Shown: positions 24,622-38,802 of the stretch, in pieces
How positions within the stretch are numbered: position 1 is the first letter of the stretch
Layout of the letters: each line of letters starts with the position of its first letter
Assembly (NCBI GenBank): GCA_023105745.1
Contig: JALGQZ010000015.1
Location: 1,676,999 to 1,740,998 of the forward strand
Source: Austropuccinia psidii
Lineage: Eukaryota > Basidiomycota > Pucciniomycetes > Pucciniales > Sphaerophragmiaceae
Length of the DNA stretch: 64,000 bases
Direction: 5' to 3'
The notes under the pieces: generated by a model
Seen by the model: only the letters and a program-made list of their open reading frames with translations
What the model was told of the DNA's origin: nothing
Database searches by the model: none
Translations under genes and position numbers: made by a program

Positions 24622-26022
24622 TGTTGGGCTGAGTCTATGATAAAAGGTGTATAATAGCATTTAAAAGTTTAACTATGACTGTGACACAGTGAAAATAATT
24701 TAAAAAGAGTTGATTTGTGATAAGAAATGATTTAAATGAAGATATTAAGGGCTTTACTAAAATATTATAGTGGTGCTGAGCGCTGCTCAAAGCCCTGGGT
24801 GTGGTCTTACCAGTTGGATTACTAGAATAAGAGCTACAACACTTAAGTTTAAAGTATAACCTGTTTATTTTCCAGGAGTATAACTTTTTTTAACAGTTGT
24901 ACTATGTAGGGAGTCAAGAGCAGGATGGGGATTCCTTTTCTGGCAGGGAAAAGGCCTCCTTATATCCTGGAATGGGGTGAAAAGGCTGCTAGACCTTTTC
25001 ACGTAGAGGAAGCAAAGATTTTCCACTCTCAAGGACAGGCTTGTAGGTTGCAAAAGGCCTTCAGAGCCTGTATTGGTCTCAAATGTGGCTTTGAAACCAC
25101 ATCTGGGCAGTTTGCACCAATACAGGGTGAAAACTTTCATCTGGGAACCACACAGCCTGATTCTAACATGTATGATGTGTAGAATGCTGTACAAAACCTG
25201 TATGGGACCCCAGTATTGAATTCAATATGAGGTATTGAAGTAAAAACAAGCTTCTTTGTTGGTTTGACACCTCATAATTATGATTATGGGATATTATCCC
25301 ATGGTAAGGCTGTATTATCGAAACTGTGGGATTTTGACCTTAAAACAGCCATAGCTTTGTCAGTTTTTGAAAAATCAACCTCAAGGTTGGTTTAGTGTGT
25401 AGCCCTGCATGTGCTCTACACAATGGTACCTCATTTGATATGGTTATCATCAAATATGGAAAAGGTATGCCATGTACAAGATTTTTGTACAAATGCGTGT
25501 TTTAGGCAAAAATCTTTATTGGGCTTGTTTGCCTTATACCTTTTGTTCTAGATAAGGTATGGGAACACTAATTGCACCATCAGATATCCCTGATTGTGCT
25601 CTTTCCAAAAAGACCCCACTTTAGGTATCTCACACTAAAACTGTGGAAGTTAGATGAGAGGTGAATATTTTATTCACCCTTATTTGACCTTGTTTTGGTC
25701 ATAGCTTATGTACTTCTGGTGCTAGCTCAGTTTTACTAGTACCATTGGATATCCCTGGCCTAGAGCTTCATTTTGAATACCCATTTGATGGGGTTAAGCT
25801 TCTTATTCTGGATCTAAGATGAGAGGTGAAAGTCAAGGTTCATGCTTGGAAACAACTTTGAGCAGGAATAACTTTGTTATTCTTTGTCCTATGATGATGG
25901 GACTTGTGTATTTGGAAAGGGGTTAGTTTCCACTTTCTTTTGCCACCTTTTGACCTTATTTGGCTCAGCACCATCTTCTGGTGGGATCTTGGCTATACCA
26001 TTGATTTATGGTATTTGGCTGT
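24622..26022 (-). repeat. LTR, family A, 5' LTR of the second element, outer end missing
   Basis: It begins TGTTGGGCTGAGTCTATG next to the primer site and runs collinear with the other family-A LTRs. It lacks the last few dozen bases (the part carrying TGAGTCACAGGCTGACA), because an oppositely oriented copy starts at 26023. Confidence 0.85.
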
Positions 26023-27457
26023 TGTCAGCCTGTGACTCAAAGCCAGAGCACAAGCATGACAACCAAATACCATAAATGAATTGTATAGCCAAGATACCAT
26101 GAAAATATGGAGCTGAGCCAAATCAGCTCAAAGGGTATCAAAAGAAAGAGGAAACTCACCCCTTTTCAGATATACAAGTCATATCATCATAAGACAAAGA
26201 ATAACAAAGTTATTCCTGCTCAAAGTTGTTGCTGAGCATAAACCTTGATTTTCACCTCTCATCTGAAATACAGAGTAAGTGGCTTAACCCCATAAAACGG
26301 GTATTAAAAAATGAAGCTCTAAGCCAGGGCTATCCAATTGTACTAGCCAAAATGAGCGAGCACCAGAATTTCAGAAGTTATTCCCAAAATAAGGTCAAAT
26401 AAGGGTCAATAAAATATTTACCTCTCATCTAACTTTTAACGTTTTAGTGTGAGATACCTAAAGTGGGGTCTTTTTGGAAAAAGCATAATCAGGGATATCT
26501 GATGGTGCCATTAATGTCCCCATACCTTATCTAGAACAAAAGCTACAAGGCAAACAAGCCTAATAAAGCCTTTTGCCTAAAACACACATCTGTACAAAAC
26601 TCTTGTACATGGCATACCTTTCCATATTCAATGATAACCATATCAAATGAGGTACCATTGTGTAGAGCACATTCAGGGATACAAATTGAACCAACTTTGA
26701 GGTTTATATCTCAAAACCTGATAAATTTATGTATGTTTTAAGGTCAAAATCCCACAGTTTGGATAATACAGCCTTACCATGGGATAATATCCCATAATTA
26801 TGATTATGAGGTGTCAAACAGACAAAAATACTTGTTTTTACTTAACTACCTCATATTTCATTCAATAATGGGGTCCCATATAGGTTCTGTACAGCATTCT
26901 ACATGTCATACATGTCAGAATCAGGCTATGTGGTCCCAGATGAAAATTTTCACCCTGTATTGGTGAAAACTGCCCAGATGTGGTTTCAATACCACATCTG
27001 AGCCCAATAAAGGCTACTTAGGCATTTTGAAAACAAAAAGCTTGTCCTTGAGAGTGAAAAACCTTCACTTCCTCCATGTGAAAAGGTCTAGCAGCCTTTT
27101 CACTCCATTTCAGGATAAAAGGAGGCCTTTTGACTGCCAGAAAAGGAATCCCCATCCTGCTCTTAAATTCCTACATAGTACAACTGTCAAAAAAAAGTAT
27201 AAGCTTGGAAAATAACCAAGTTATACTTTGAACTTAAGTATTGTAGCTCTTATTATAGTAATCCAACTGGTAAGACTGCACCCAGGGCTTTCAGAAGCAT
27301 TCACCACCGCTATATCATTATAGCAAAGCCACTATTATCTTATTTTAAACCCTTATTACAATCAACAAATCTTTTTATTACCATTTTTACCATTTCACAG
27401 TCATAGTTAAAGCCTGTAAATACAATTATACACCTTTATCATAGACTCAGACTGACA
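26023..27457 (+). repeat. LTR, family A, inverted against its neighbour
   Basis: It starts TGTCAGCCTGTGACTC and ends CAGACTGACA. The flanking pentamers (GCTGT before, CTTAC after) do not match, so no target-site duplication is visible. It is the mirror partner of the LTR at 24622-26022. Confidence 0.85.
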
Positions 27458-30400
27458 CTTACATACTTTAAATACCATTGAAGGCATATAACCTGGAGAT
27501 TAATTATATTCTCAATAAACACATAATATTTCTTATTAATACTAATCAATCAACCATAGTGATTTTGCAAATATTATTTTACAAGTCTTTTAGGATTAAT
27601 TTTTAGCCATTAGTTTTCCTTAATCACAAGTAGTATTTGTTATATTGAATATTTGTACTCTTATCTTGATTATTTCAAATATTCATCTAAATCTATTCTT
27701 ATATCTTCATAAGTGTTTTTTAATTTATTGAAAAATTTTCATTCTAATGAATTATTTTCAATGTCAAAACCCTGTTGTTTTGAGTTTAATCATTTTCAAA
27801 AGAAAGCATGAAGGTACTTACCAAAATTGACTTTATTTTTTTTTCAAATTGTTACATGTTGTTTTGAATACCTCATCATTTTTCCAAATCAATCAGTTTT
27901 CTCACAAATTAACTATATGAAAGTTTGAAAAGAATGCAAGTGTTCAATTTTTCCAGTTTCCATTTCTGGTTCAACCTTCTTAAACTTTAATCTTGGTGAA
28001 TTATTCCCATAAATAGCAATTTCTGCTTTTCTATTCTTCTGAGTAGTTTAAATCTTTTTGATTGTAAAATTAGCTCTCAAACAAGTTCAAATGATCATCA
28101 CGTGGAATTTTGATCTAAAGGTAAAATAACCTTTCCCAAATTTCAATTCCTTCTTTTGATTTTGATATTTTTTGGATGTTGAATCTTTTTCATTGAGTTT
28201 CCATTTTTCTTGCATATTTATATTGTTATTTTTTTCAATGATTAGAAAAAATTTATGTTTTTTTCTACTTTTTTTTATCTTTCACAATTTTGTCAAAAAT
28301 TTTCCCACCCTTTTTATGTCACTTGATATTGTGGTGTTTTGTGTATTCTCTCACTTTTGTTAACGATCTTAAGAAACAAATATATTTTTAATTGAGTATT
28401 TTTGTTTCTTTTTTTATCAGGCTTTTATTTGTTTTGATTTTAATTTTGTTCATTTTTTTTGATTTAATAATGGTTTTTTTTTTATTTCATTAATGTTTTT
28501 TGTCAATTTTGTTATTATTTATTTAAAATGTCAATCTTTTTCTTTTTCTTTTTTTTTATTTAATTTTTTAACTTTGATTGTGGGGGTGTTTATTTTTTTA
28601 TTTGTGCATGCTAGTGCTATTGCTACCAAATAACCAAATATAGCTCCAAATCTGTGTTTCTGAACTGATTTGGAGTGTTTGCACCCCACAAAAAAAATAA
28701 TAAAATGAAGAATTAAAAAAATAAATGAAAATTGAAAACAAATTTTCATCAAATTAAAATCCAAATTTGAAGACAAAGTGGAAAAAAATTAGAGAAAAAT
28801 TAAAATAATTATTGAAAGCTAAAATACAATAGAAATAAAAATAAAGAATAAGGAAATTTAATTGAATAATTTGTAAATGAAAAAATAAAGATTTAAGAAA
28901 CAATAAAAGAAAAATGGAAAAAAATTACCAAAAATTTACACTAAGTGAAGAAGAATCAAAAGATATGGAATAAAAATTAAGAAAATAACAAATAAAATGA
29001 AGAATTTAAAAAAGAAATAAATTCAAAAACACAAAAGAAACGAAGAGACATAAGAATTATAATTACAAAAAATGGAGGAAAATGGTAAAAAGAATCCCAC
29101 AAATCAAAAATATAGATATAATTGCAATCATATGGATTAATTAGGGAAATTTTGTGACCAAAAATTAGAATAAAGAACAATGAAAACCTTTGAACTAAGA
29201 TGAAAAAAGCTAAAATATGGCTGAAAATAATGTAGAGGCATGAGGAAGAATTCCTATTTAGCAATAGGTACAAATAACATAAACCATGGATTTTTATTTA
29301 CTAAGTCCCTATGGATAAAAATATATCTAATTTAAAATTGACTTCAAATTTTATGGCTTTATCCTGACAGCATCAAAAGGTATTGAAGAAAGCTCAAAGG
29401 CCAAATATATCACTATTTTCCAAATTATTGAAAATTTGATAGACAATCTCTCTTGAAAATAGTTTTAAAAATTTTATGCTTCAATGATTTTAATGGGTGT
29501 CCTCAAAAATATTCTTTTTTTCTTCAATTCCAAAATATATGATAGGAGTGAATTGTTAAACAATCCCTAATATAGCTTGTGCCAAAACTGAAGACAACCT
29601 GGCCAGTGAATTTGGGTTGGACAAAGGATTTATTCAATTTTTAATGAAGTTAAAAATAAGGTTCATCCAAAGCTCCAAAGAGACCAAAATTTACTACAAA
29701 AAGGTCTGTAGGAGCAAACTTATAATACTATCACTTGTGGATGCAGGATTATTTTCAAAGGCGACCAGAGAATTTGAAAATGTACCACTTTATTAATGGA
29801 TTTCTAAGTAAATCTAAAATGATACTCTGATCTTCTTTGAAGCAGATATTGGAAGACTCTATACTAACTATTTTTGTTGCCATACAAATTTCTTATACAA
29901 CAAAAAATTTTTAAATAGAGAAATTTCTGAAAATATCAACTTCCCAAAATTTGACAAATCTTGTGCTTCAAAGATGCCTTTCATAATTTTTATTTGAGCC
30001 TTTGAAGATACATAGTAGGGTTATGATAATTGAATAATCATCTCCACTTGGATTAATAAACAAGAATGTGTTTTTTCATTGAATTCAATTGTGTTGAGGA
30101 TTTGTTCCCTCAATAAAGCAAAGCAAAAGTGGCCAATAAGTATTTTTGTTGAATTTTTTTGAATTTTTTCGAATTTAGTAACAAAAGATTCAAAAATTCA
30201 AGATCCTTTAAAGGAAAAATGGCAATTCCTTTCTTCATGAGAACATAATTTAGTAGAAAATAATTGTATAAAGTAAAAATCCACCTCTTCAGATCCAAAT
30301 ATTTCATTTTTTGAAAAAATTAATAACAACTTCATTCAAATGAATAGAAAAAAGAATATTTATGTTTGTCATTTTTGAGTTTTGCATATATATGGTCTGA

Positions 30401-32858
30401 ATTCATAGCAATGAAGAAATGTTTAATTAAAAGATAGAACCAAATCATAATTCAGAAGTATGCATAAATTTATATATAGATGAATTTTGAAGATTTTCCT
30501 TGAAAAAATTAGCATAAAAGAAGCATTCAAAAACTCAAACAGAACTATTTAATCAGATACCTACCCTCCAGTTCCCTTTTCCAAGGTAAAATTTTTTAAT
30601 ATTATTCTTTCTAGAGCTCACTAATCCTATAGAAATATATTAATATTCAAATTTATATTTTACATCAGTTTTTTCATTTTCAACAGGAAAGAGAAAAAAA
30701 TATCAAAATATTTCTGCTTATAAAATACACTTCAAGGGTAGGGATGCTCCAAAATATTGGGTGTGCTGAAGACTTGGAAGCATAGTATTTCAGACACTTC
30801 AGATTTAAGAAAGACACATAATGTCAGAAATATTTGAATATTAGGAGTGAAGTGAGCTCATAAAAAGAAGTATGTTCTACTACTACCTTGAGCTCATTAT
30901 ATTGATCCAAGTATAATCCCTGCAGTTTGTAGAAAATTTTAAGAATCAATGAACCTTTTATTAGGAATTATGCATTACCACCGACGGGGAGTTTTGAAAG
31001 CAGGTATATTATCCTCACACCCATATGGGACCTTTTTATTGGATTAGTATTATTAAGCTGATAAGCCAGGGCTCAACATTTATGAGATTAATTTTATTTT
31101 CATAAGAGTTGATTGATTTGGTCAAATGAATTAACTTGCATCATTTCCAATTAGATCTACTAATATCAATAGACAAGTTTGTATATGCTTTCCAAGAAAT
31201 CTTCCAGTTTGGTGTATATCCTTCATATAATAACAATTATAATTGTGCATTGTAAGATATCAACAATTAAATGCAGCAATGATTTCTATAATGATGGAAA
31301 TATAAATTTCATTTTCAACTCAATTGCAAGGAATTTTTTGAAAAAAAGAATTTTCTTGGAAGAAATTGATATGAGAACTAATCTCATGAAAGGTAATTTC
31401 ATTAAAATAATGTATTCACTCAATTGAGATTTAATACTTAAGAAAACCTTGAATATAGATTCCTGATTCTTGGACTTTGGTAAATTAGTAAATACTTTTG
31501 ATCCAAATATATTATTTTTCATGTGAAAAATTTAAATATATAAGTTTAATTTTAATTTGTCAAATTTTTATTTTTATGAAAATATTACTATAGGCTTGTT
31601 GATTTCTCTTTTGTAAATGGAAAAAAAATTAAGCTCCTGAGTTAAGTTTCATTTCCCCACAGAGGAGGATCTGATGGATTCTTCTCCAAAAAATATCCTT
31701 TGTAAAAAATAAATAGTATTTGATGATATAATTCTATCAAGTAGTTTGTTTTTAAATTTTTAGATAACCTGAATGTTATGTGATATGACATGAAATAGTG
31801 TTTGAGCCATAAGGGGTTTCAGATTATTTATTTCATGGGAAAAAGTTGACACAATTATTTCATATCAAATTTTGTGAAAATGGAAAGGATATTTGGTCTT
31901 AAGCTTCAAAAGAAGTTTCATTTCTAGGATAAGAGGAACTAGAATTATACTTGTTGAATTGTGTTTGGAAGAAATATCTTGAAGGTCTAATATTCACAAC
32001 AAATTTGAAAAATTGTTTTCCAATGAGTAAAGTAGGACATGATATATCTTTATTTGTGTTTAATATCTATAAATAAATATTAATTAAGATTTTGGGAGAA
32101 CAAAGAGATGAAAAATACACCTTTTATTGTTACTTTGGAGTTAGCAAGAGAAAATGATGATCAGTTATTTTCTCAAAACATATATTTCAATGTGAAGATT
32201 TTCAAAACTGGAAATCTTGATATCTGATTAATGAAGAAACAGGGAAAGAATATAAATGAAAAGAAGGATATGATAGAAGATAAGGAAAGTGGGTGCTTTG
32301 GTTTGGATATATGTAAAAATGGATATCTCATTATTAATTGTCTTATGTTTATTTTAACATTCATGATTTGGGTCCAAAGAATTTTGTGAAATAAATGAAT
32401 TTTGGGTATTTTCAGAAGTTACATGATTAAATTTTCTTTGTGAGGAATTTCTCAATCCTGAAAATAAAGCTTCGAAGATACCCAAATAATAATAGAAAGT
32501 TAGAGCCAAATATGAAGAAAGCTGGAAGCTTGGTTGGACCTGCTACCCCAACCTGCAGGGATTGATTTTTTTTCATGGTGAGTGTAAAATATGCTCTTGA
32601 TGATTACCTAGAACCACCCAACAAGCCTTGTAGCAATAAATCTCACCAATCTCATTTCACTTGTGGGTAATCTGCCACATACCTCCAATGACTTTATTAG
32701 GTATTTCAGGGTACAGAGCTAATTCACCAGTGTTGTGTGACATTAGTAAACTGTATTTGGTGCCAATGGACTTCTTCTAGTGGGTCCACCAAAGCCCATG
32801 AATAGGGGACTACATTAGTGAGAAGTAGTTTATAAGAGCTGTGATTGCTTTGTTTTCC
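27458..32858. other. Long AT-rich tract without a recognisable gene
   Basis: About 5.4 kb, dominated by A and T runs. The open frames are short, low-complexity (Phe, Leu, Ile, Lys, Asn) and not supported by splice patterns or motifs. It may hold very old repeats, but I could not assign any. The last few hundred bases before 32859 may belong to the copia element. Confidence 0.5.
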
Positions 32859-35274
32859 CTACACAATATTATATTTACTTATGGAGCTTGATATGTTTTT
32901 TGGTTCTTTGTCATAGAAAGCTACATAGCCATAGTTTTTGGATCTCTCAGTAACTGGATCCTTGGGGATTGGAGGAGGAAGAGGGATCTGGCTGACTGAA
33001 GCAGATGGTTGTTGATTGGTAGTACTCAAAGGTTCTTCAGCTGAAGGCTCATGAGGGTTGAAGATTGGAATTTTTAACTTGATTGTAATTGGGACCATGG
33101 AAAGAAGTACAGAAGATGGCTTGCACATAATGGGAATTGAATTGATTGCTGAAGGGGTGTAATATATTGACACTTGAATTATACCTGTATCAAGATTAAG
33201 TAACCTCAAACCGTCTAGATACTTTTAGAAAGTCAGGGTGCATAGGATTTCACCATTGGGCTCTACCTTGGATAATGGATCGATTATCATGGTAATGACC
33301 TTGATAATGAAAGGAATAACTGGTTCAATTAAATATTTCTTATCTTCTAAAACACACATAGGTTACTTCATGTTTATATTCGTGTGTGGAAGGATTTTTA
33401 ACAACAATGATAAATGCAGTACTTCCTTGTCCCAGTAGGAGGTAGGATGTTGGATTGACCAAGCAGGCATTGTATCTTAGACAGTAATGTCTGGTTAAAT
33501 CTTTCTGCCACCCTGTTAGTCTGAGGGGATTTGGGAGCACCCCTTTCTAACAAAATACCATTATTCTTAAGGTAGCTAAGGAACAGAAAGGAGCTGAATT
33601 CTGCTCCACATTCTGTGTGTAAGTACACAGGAACAATATTAAGCTTGTTCTTGATCTCCATAATAAATGAATTAACAAATTCTTCAGCTTGATATTTTTC
33701 AGACATTGCGCGGTAAGATTGAAGCGACTTTATTCATCAATGAGCACTAATACATACTTGAAGCCCTTGAAAATAGGAAGATTTATTGATCAGGTATCCA
33801 CGTGAATTTTGGAAAAGGGTACATCAGAATGTGGAAACAACTGTGAGTGAGGAAAATTCTTAATATTAGCTTTTTTACATACTTGACAATCTGAAGTACA
33901 GTTGAATTTTCGATATATCCTGCCTTTGTTGAGCAGAACTTCAATGTAGGAGCTGGTTGGATGACCAAGGGTCATGTGCCAATTTAAATCTGCTGGCGGC
34001 AATGAATAAATTTTACTTGGAGTCAATCTGGCAGAAAATAAAGTGCCTTGTTGATAGAAGGTGACAATAATGCGATTATCGTACTTGATCAGGAAGAGAT
34101 TTGATTTTGAAATTCACTTCATACTGGTATCACATATCTGTGAAATGTATAGTAAGTTTACTGGCCCATTAGGCACATATTATACTGGATAAAGCTTAAC
34201 ACCATTGAGCAGCAAGGTGCCTGGATGAGTCACTTTGATGGGGTTTGGAAAGGTGTTAATTTTTTTCTTTGATGGCGTGGGATCTTCTAGTAGAGATAAA
34301 TAATTGAAAACTGTTCTTCTGGAACTAGAATCAAGATAGATTAATCCACAACACTTCTTTACTACCATTGCATTAACTTCCTCAAAGATAAATGCTTTGT
34401 AGTCTGATCCTGAAGGTAGAGAGAGTTCCTTTGAGTCAGATGCAACATTTACCTGTGGTAGATTTCCTGAAATTTGTAACTTTTCTAGCAGTTGTCCAAT
34501 TTTCTCTAACCTTTTACTTCTGTATTCAACCTGATGGTTAATTCCGGGAGGAAGTTGGTTACTGTTTTGGACTTTCCTTTTTTCCATGAAGCTCTTCTTC
34601 TTATTACCACTTTCTGATTGACTCTTGGCCTTATTTTTAGATTATTTGACTTTCGTATTCTTTTCAAATAGTAGTGAATGCTTGTGAGTTGATTGTCAAA
34701 GAGAATGCTCAGCTGAAACCCTATCTGTTATTTTATTTAGATCAAAAGGTTTATTATCATATAATTTCTGGCATAGGCTTCTCAATCCTTTATTATTGTC
34801 TAGACTTTGGAGAAAGAAGGCTGCTGCCATGCTTGATGACAGATGCATGCTGATGGTGGAGTCAACAGAAATAGACAATTAACTTGCATTTACTTTGTGG
34901 AAGTCATCAATATGCTTTTCTAATGAAGAAGTGAGATTATATTCGAGGCTTATGAGCTTATGGAGAGTTTGAAAGATGAATACTACAGATTTTTTTCCAA
35001 AATTATTTCCCAGTCTCATCCAACAGTTATAGAAAGATAACCTGTTGTTAAGAAGTATGCCTTCAAATTAAGTACTGATGCTGGACCATAGCAGAGTAAG
35101 GTCTGTGCTGTTTTTCTTTACATCTTCAGATAGTGGGTCAAGTAAGTCATCCATGCCTTTGCTAATCAGATAGTTTTCAAACTGACAACTCCACTGTACC
35201 CAGTTAGTACATGTGAGTTTGGTAATTTTAGCCATGATTCTCTCCTCCTCTGAAGAGGATTCTTTGGTGTCCAT
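32859..35274 (-). pseudogene. Broken Ty1/copia gag, protease and integrase
   Basis: Minus-strand pieces in copia order. A gag start at 35274 reads MAKITKLTCTNWVQWSCQFE. A protease remnant near 34350 has LDSSS in place of DSGA, followed by LSLLEDPTPSKK. The pre-integrase finger at 34026-33790 has His, His and CQVC (WHMTLGHP...CTSDCQVC). The integrase core at 33706-33398 ends RVAERFNQTLL with its catalytic Glu, while the usual SDNG box reads HTECGAEF. A linker with PHEPSAEEP and KNYGYVAFYDKEPKNISSSI lies at 33209-32859. Reverse transcriptase and RNase H do not follow. Gag, protease and integrase are in different frames with stops between them, so it is inactive. Confidence 0.8.
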
Positions 35275-35830
35275 TGTGAGATATCAGGAATTCTCCTAAA
35301 TAAAACATATTCTAACTCTGGTCTGATTGATATAGACAGTTAAACAACTAACTCTTGCTACCATGCAATGAGAATTTGTCAAAGAAGCTTATAATTGCTA
35401 TGTATAATACTTAAGCCAGTAGCTAGTAATACTAAAATAAAAAGTAAGAAAAGGTTATCACAATAAACATAAAGTATTAATAATTATGAGTTACCTAGAG
35501 GAAATCAACTAATTATAAAAAAGATTCTATACAACCAACAGTATCAATAGTACACAACAAAGGTGGCTATTTGCTCCAAACGCAGTTGCAATTGAAACTG
35601 CTTAATTTCACAACAGGATCAGACTAAAACCTAAAAATTCATTAAACAACCCTTGACTGCATAGGTCTTGGTCGGGGAAAGTCTTGAGACTTATTTGGGA
35701 CAGCTTTAATCACCAAGTAGAACCCATACAAATTGCTATTTCAAAATGCTTAAGTAAGCTAACTATCAATCATTATAGATACAAAATTTTGTAAACAGCA
35801 CTCATAACTAGCACATTACAGCCGACTCAT
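35275..35830. other. Probable copia leader or LTR remnant; no gene seen
   Basis: The segment lies between the copia gag start and the end of the hAT relic. A leader or 5' LTR of the copia element is expected here, but I could not define LTR ends or a primer site. Confidence 0.3.
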
Positions 35831-37573
35831 ATTAAATTGGGGATGAATTTAACCACTCCTTCAAACAATTGAGCTGGAAAATGGTCCAAGACCCAAGCGA
35901 TGCCTTAGTAGGGAACTTCAGTCGGCCACTGTGAGAAAAAACTCACTCCACCATAGCTGAAGAGGTGTGGATTTAAAAGTACTTTTGAGCCAGAAGGCCA
36001 AGGTTCGGGAAGTTCCCTGCCACAATTTGGTGCTGAAAGGGAATTTGAGAAATTTGTTAGCTATTGTTGAAGACAATATTGCAATGAAATCAAAAGAATG
36101 ACCTTCCAATAGTCCAATATATTATCACCTTTAGCTATTGGATGTATATGATTACCTCATTCCCTTGTGAGTTATTGACATTGTAGTTGGCCACAAGGGG
36201 GGTTTAAAAATATGTTTGAGGAGATCAATGCTCTCCTGATTGCTAGCGTCATTTGAGTGATTATGAATCATTGAGTCTTCTTTGGTGATGCCTGTTTGCA
36301 CCATAATAGCATTGCACTCATTCAATAATTGTCCAATGATATGTTGACTGTGGTCAGTCATGATGCCAAGCTTTTTGAATATCCCCTCACAGTATTTTGG
36401 GTTAAGAAATGATGCAATTATTGTGTCATCATTGTTGAGTTTGATTTGATAGTATTTTTCAGCTTCTCATGAGTCCCTTTGAATGCATTCCTCCAGGAAT
36501 GAGGAATCACTCTGACATAATGAAGGGGTTGATTGAGTATAATGTGATAATATGGTAGGAATAGGTGCTTGGTTGGGGAGTTTGACTGGAAAATGTTACA
36601 TGCCTCTTAGTAAATTGATTAGATGGGTTCCTTGTACTCCATCACACACCAGGCTTACTTGCTGAGTTTGTATTTGGTGGCAGGGGGCTTATTGGTATAA
36701 ATTTGAATGGACAATTTCAATTTGTGAGCTTGTTGTATTTGCATGAGGAAATAATTACATTGCATCATGGGAATGCTTATTGGTAGAAACTTGGGGTCTT
36801 GTGTTTTATTGCATGCTTGAATGAACAATTCACATTTTTTTGTTGAGCAGAGGTCTCTGAGCTGTTTGAAGATGGTTCAACGGACTTGAAAACAGGACCA
36901 TGTTAATGATCTTGTACAATGCTTCATGAAATAAATGTCACTCACCGGGGGGCTGTACCACAGTGGCCAGCTCTGTGGGACCATTTTCCAGATCATCCTT
37001 GTGAGCCTCTCTCTCAATCAGGGAATTGGAACTCTATCTTGAGGTTCCAAGGTAGGCTTATTAAAAGCCCATGATCAGGGTCTCTTTTTGGTGATGCCAC
37101 GTTTTTGGTTGAGTTTCCAAATTGTGGCTTATGTAATGTATGTGTTAGTCATCAGTGACTTCTTGAGAAATAACAAGAGCTGGATCCTCACATTGATTAT
37201 CCACATTCGTTGAAGTACTATTGGTATAACTCTCTTCAATTGCTTCTTTTTCAACTGCAATTTAGTCACTAAAGAATTTGTAATTGTCTTCCAAAGGTTC
37301 CCCCATGTTGAGCAAAACGTCTTTTACAACTAGGTTGAGTACATGACATGCACACCTGTGCAAGTTATCATTTTGGTCCCATTGCATATTGAGGCCTTCG
37401 TACTTGCTTTGCAGGGATCAAACCCTTACAATTTCATTTGAAGCATTATTTCCAGTGATTCTGTAAATATGTTTGATGATTACTCTGCCAGCTAATGACT
37501 CCCAAAACCCCATGCCAATGCTTTCCCGCTGTGAGGCCCTGTCACAGGGGATCTTGTGGAAGCCAAGAGTGGC

Positions 37574-38802
37574 CTGGCACTCAAGAATAAAGAACTCACT
37601 TGGAGGGCTCCATCCCAGAAAGAACAATGGAATTAGTAAAGGATATGACCACCAATATCCACTGACAGGCAAAGAAAGAAGTGCAAATGACTGACTTAAG
37701 ATTATCAGTATTTACTTTAACAATGAAAATAAAATAAGAATAATAATAAATCCAATATATTAATTAACTGGGGAAAAAGTACCCCAGGAAGAAAAGGTGG
37801 CGAGTATATGTGAAAATCTGGAAGACTGATCCTGGAGGGTTGGTCACCCAACTGTATTGACTGATTTAGATAAATACAGATCTGGACATATTGAGAATTG
37901 AACTGTGTGACTCAAATTCCCACAGTGAAATATGAATTGGCCCAAATGGACCAATGCCATACAGGCTGCCTAAATACTTCCTGTATGGACCAATTGAGTT
38001 GTCCAACGACTGCTGGAGTTCTTGATGCCTTGAAAACTGATCTAATGATTAACAACCTCTTGAAATTACCCCTTAAAGAATTTTGTAATGAAATAACAAA
38101 ACAGCTACTGCAGGGCCAGGTGATTGGGGCCCTTGGGTGGTCTTCTGATGGCCACCATTGGATTGCAAGATTGACTGACTGGAACCTTCCTTTGAACTGG
38201 AGTGATGGATTTGGGGACTTGACTGGAAATGGAATAATTAGGTCCTGAAACCATCACCATGGGATTTCGGAAGAAAAATTATGCATAATGGTATATAATA
38301 CCATATATGCCACATCTCTGGTTCCTACACTTCAGGGTCCATAAATGAGCAAAGGGTCTTCCCCTGAATTGAGGGGAAGCCTTTCTGGACCTGAGCTGGT
38401 GGCCTCTGGTGTTTGCCAGAGGCCATGGGTGGAATATTGGGTCCAAGGTGTCTTATGCCCAAATTTTGGCTCTAGGGTCCTTTGGGATTATTGGCCAAAT
38501 TGGGCTTAGGTGGGCCCACCTGAAATTGGGGGCTGATGGGCTGCCCCTTGGCCCCATTGTAATTAGGCTAAAAGGGGCTGAACTGGTCCCACTACCCGTA
38601 GGCTGCAGTGGCCATAGGGGGCCTAAACAGCCCAAAACCCCCTAATCAAAGGGGGTGGGCCAGGGGCAAAAGACCCCAGGTCCAAAACAGAGGTACTGGC
38701 CTGGGGGTTGGTGGGATGAGGAATTGGCCAAAAGGTCCCAGGATGCAGGATATGGCCTGGGGTTATAAGGAGGGGTTTTGAGCAATGATTGACCAGAGAA
38801 AG
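37574..38802. other. Inserted sequence inside the hAT gap, with a GC-rich block
   Basis: Left part of the hAT gap, up to the solo LTR. 38320-38800 is the most GC-rich stretch I see (runs such as GGGCTGCCCCTTGGCCCC). A 116-codon plus-strand frame at 37898-38248 is open, contains several Cys near its start and resembles nothing I know; it may be chance. The sequence resumes at 40725-40937 after the LTR. Confidence 0.4.

Noticed and set aside
24925..25182. Frame of 85 codons antisense in a family-A LTR, related to frames at 12579-12815 and 54119-54412
   Set aside because: Same reason: it overlaps the LTR promoter region, has different ends in each copy and no recognisable domain.
28172..29273. 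Several Phe/Leu/Lys-rich frames in the AT-rich tract
   Set aside because: Low-complexity AT-biased translations without splice sites or motifs; expected by chance.
37898..38248. 116-codon plus-strand frame in the hAT gap
   Set aside because: Not supported by any motif or by a repeated copy; noted only as part of the insertion.
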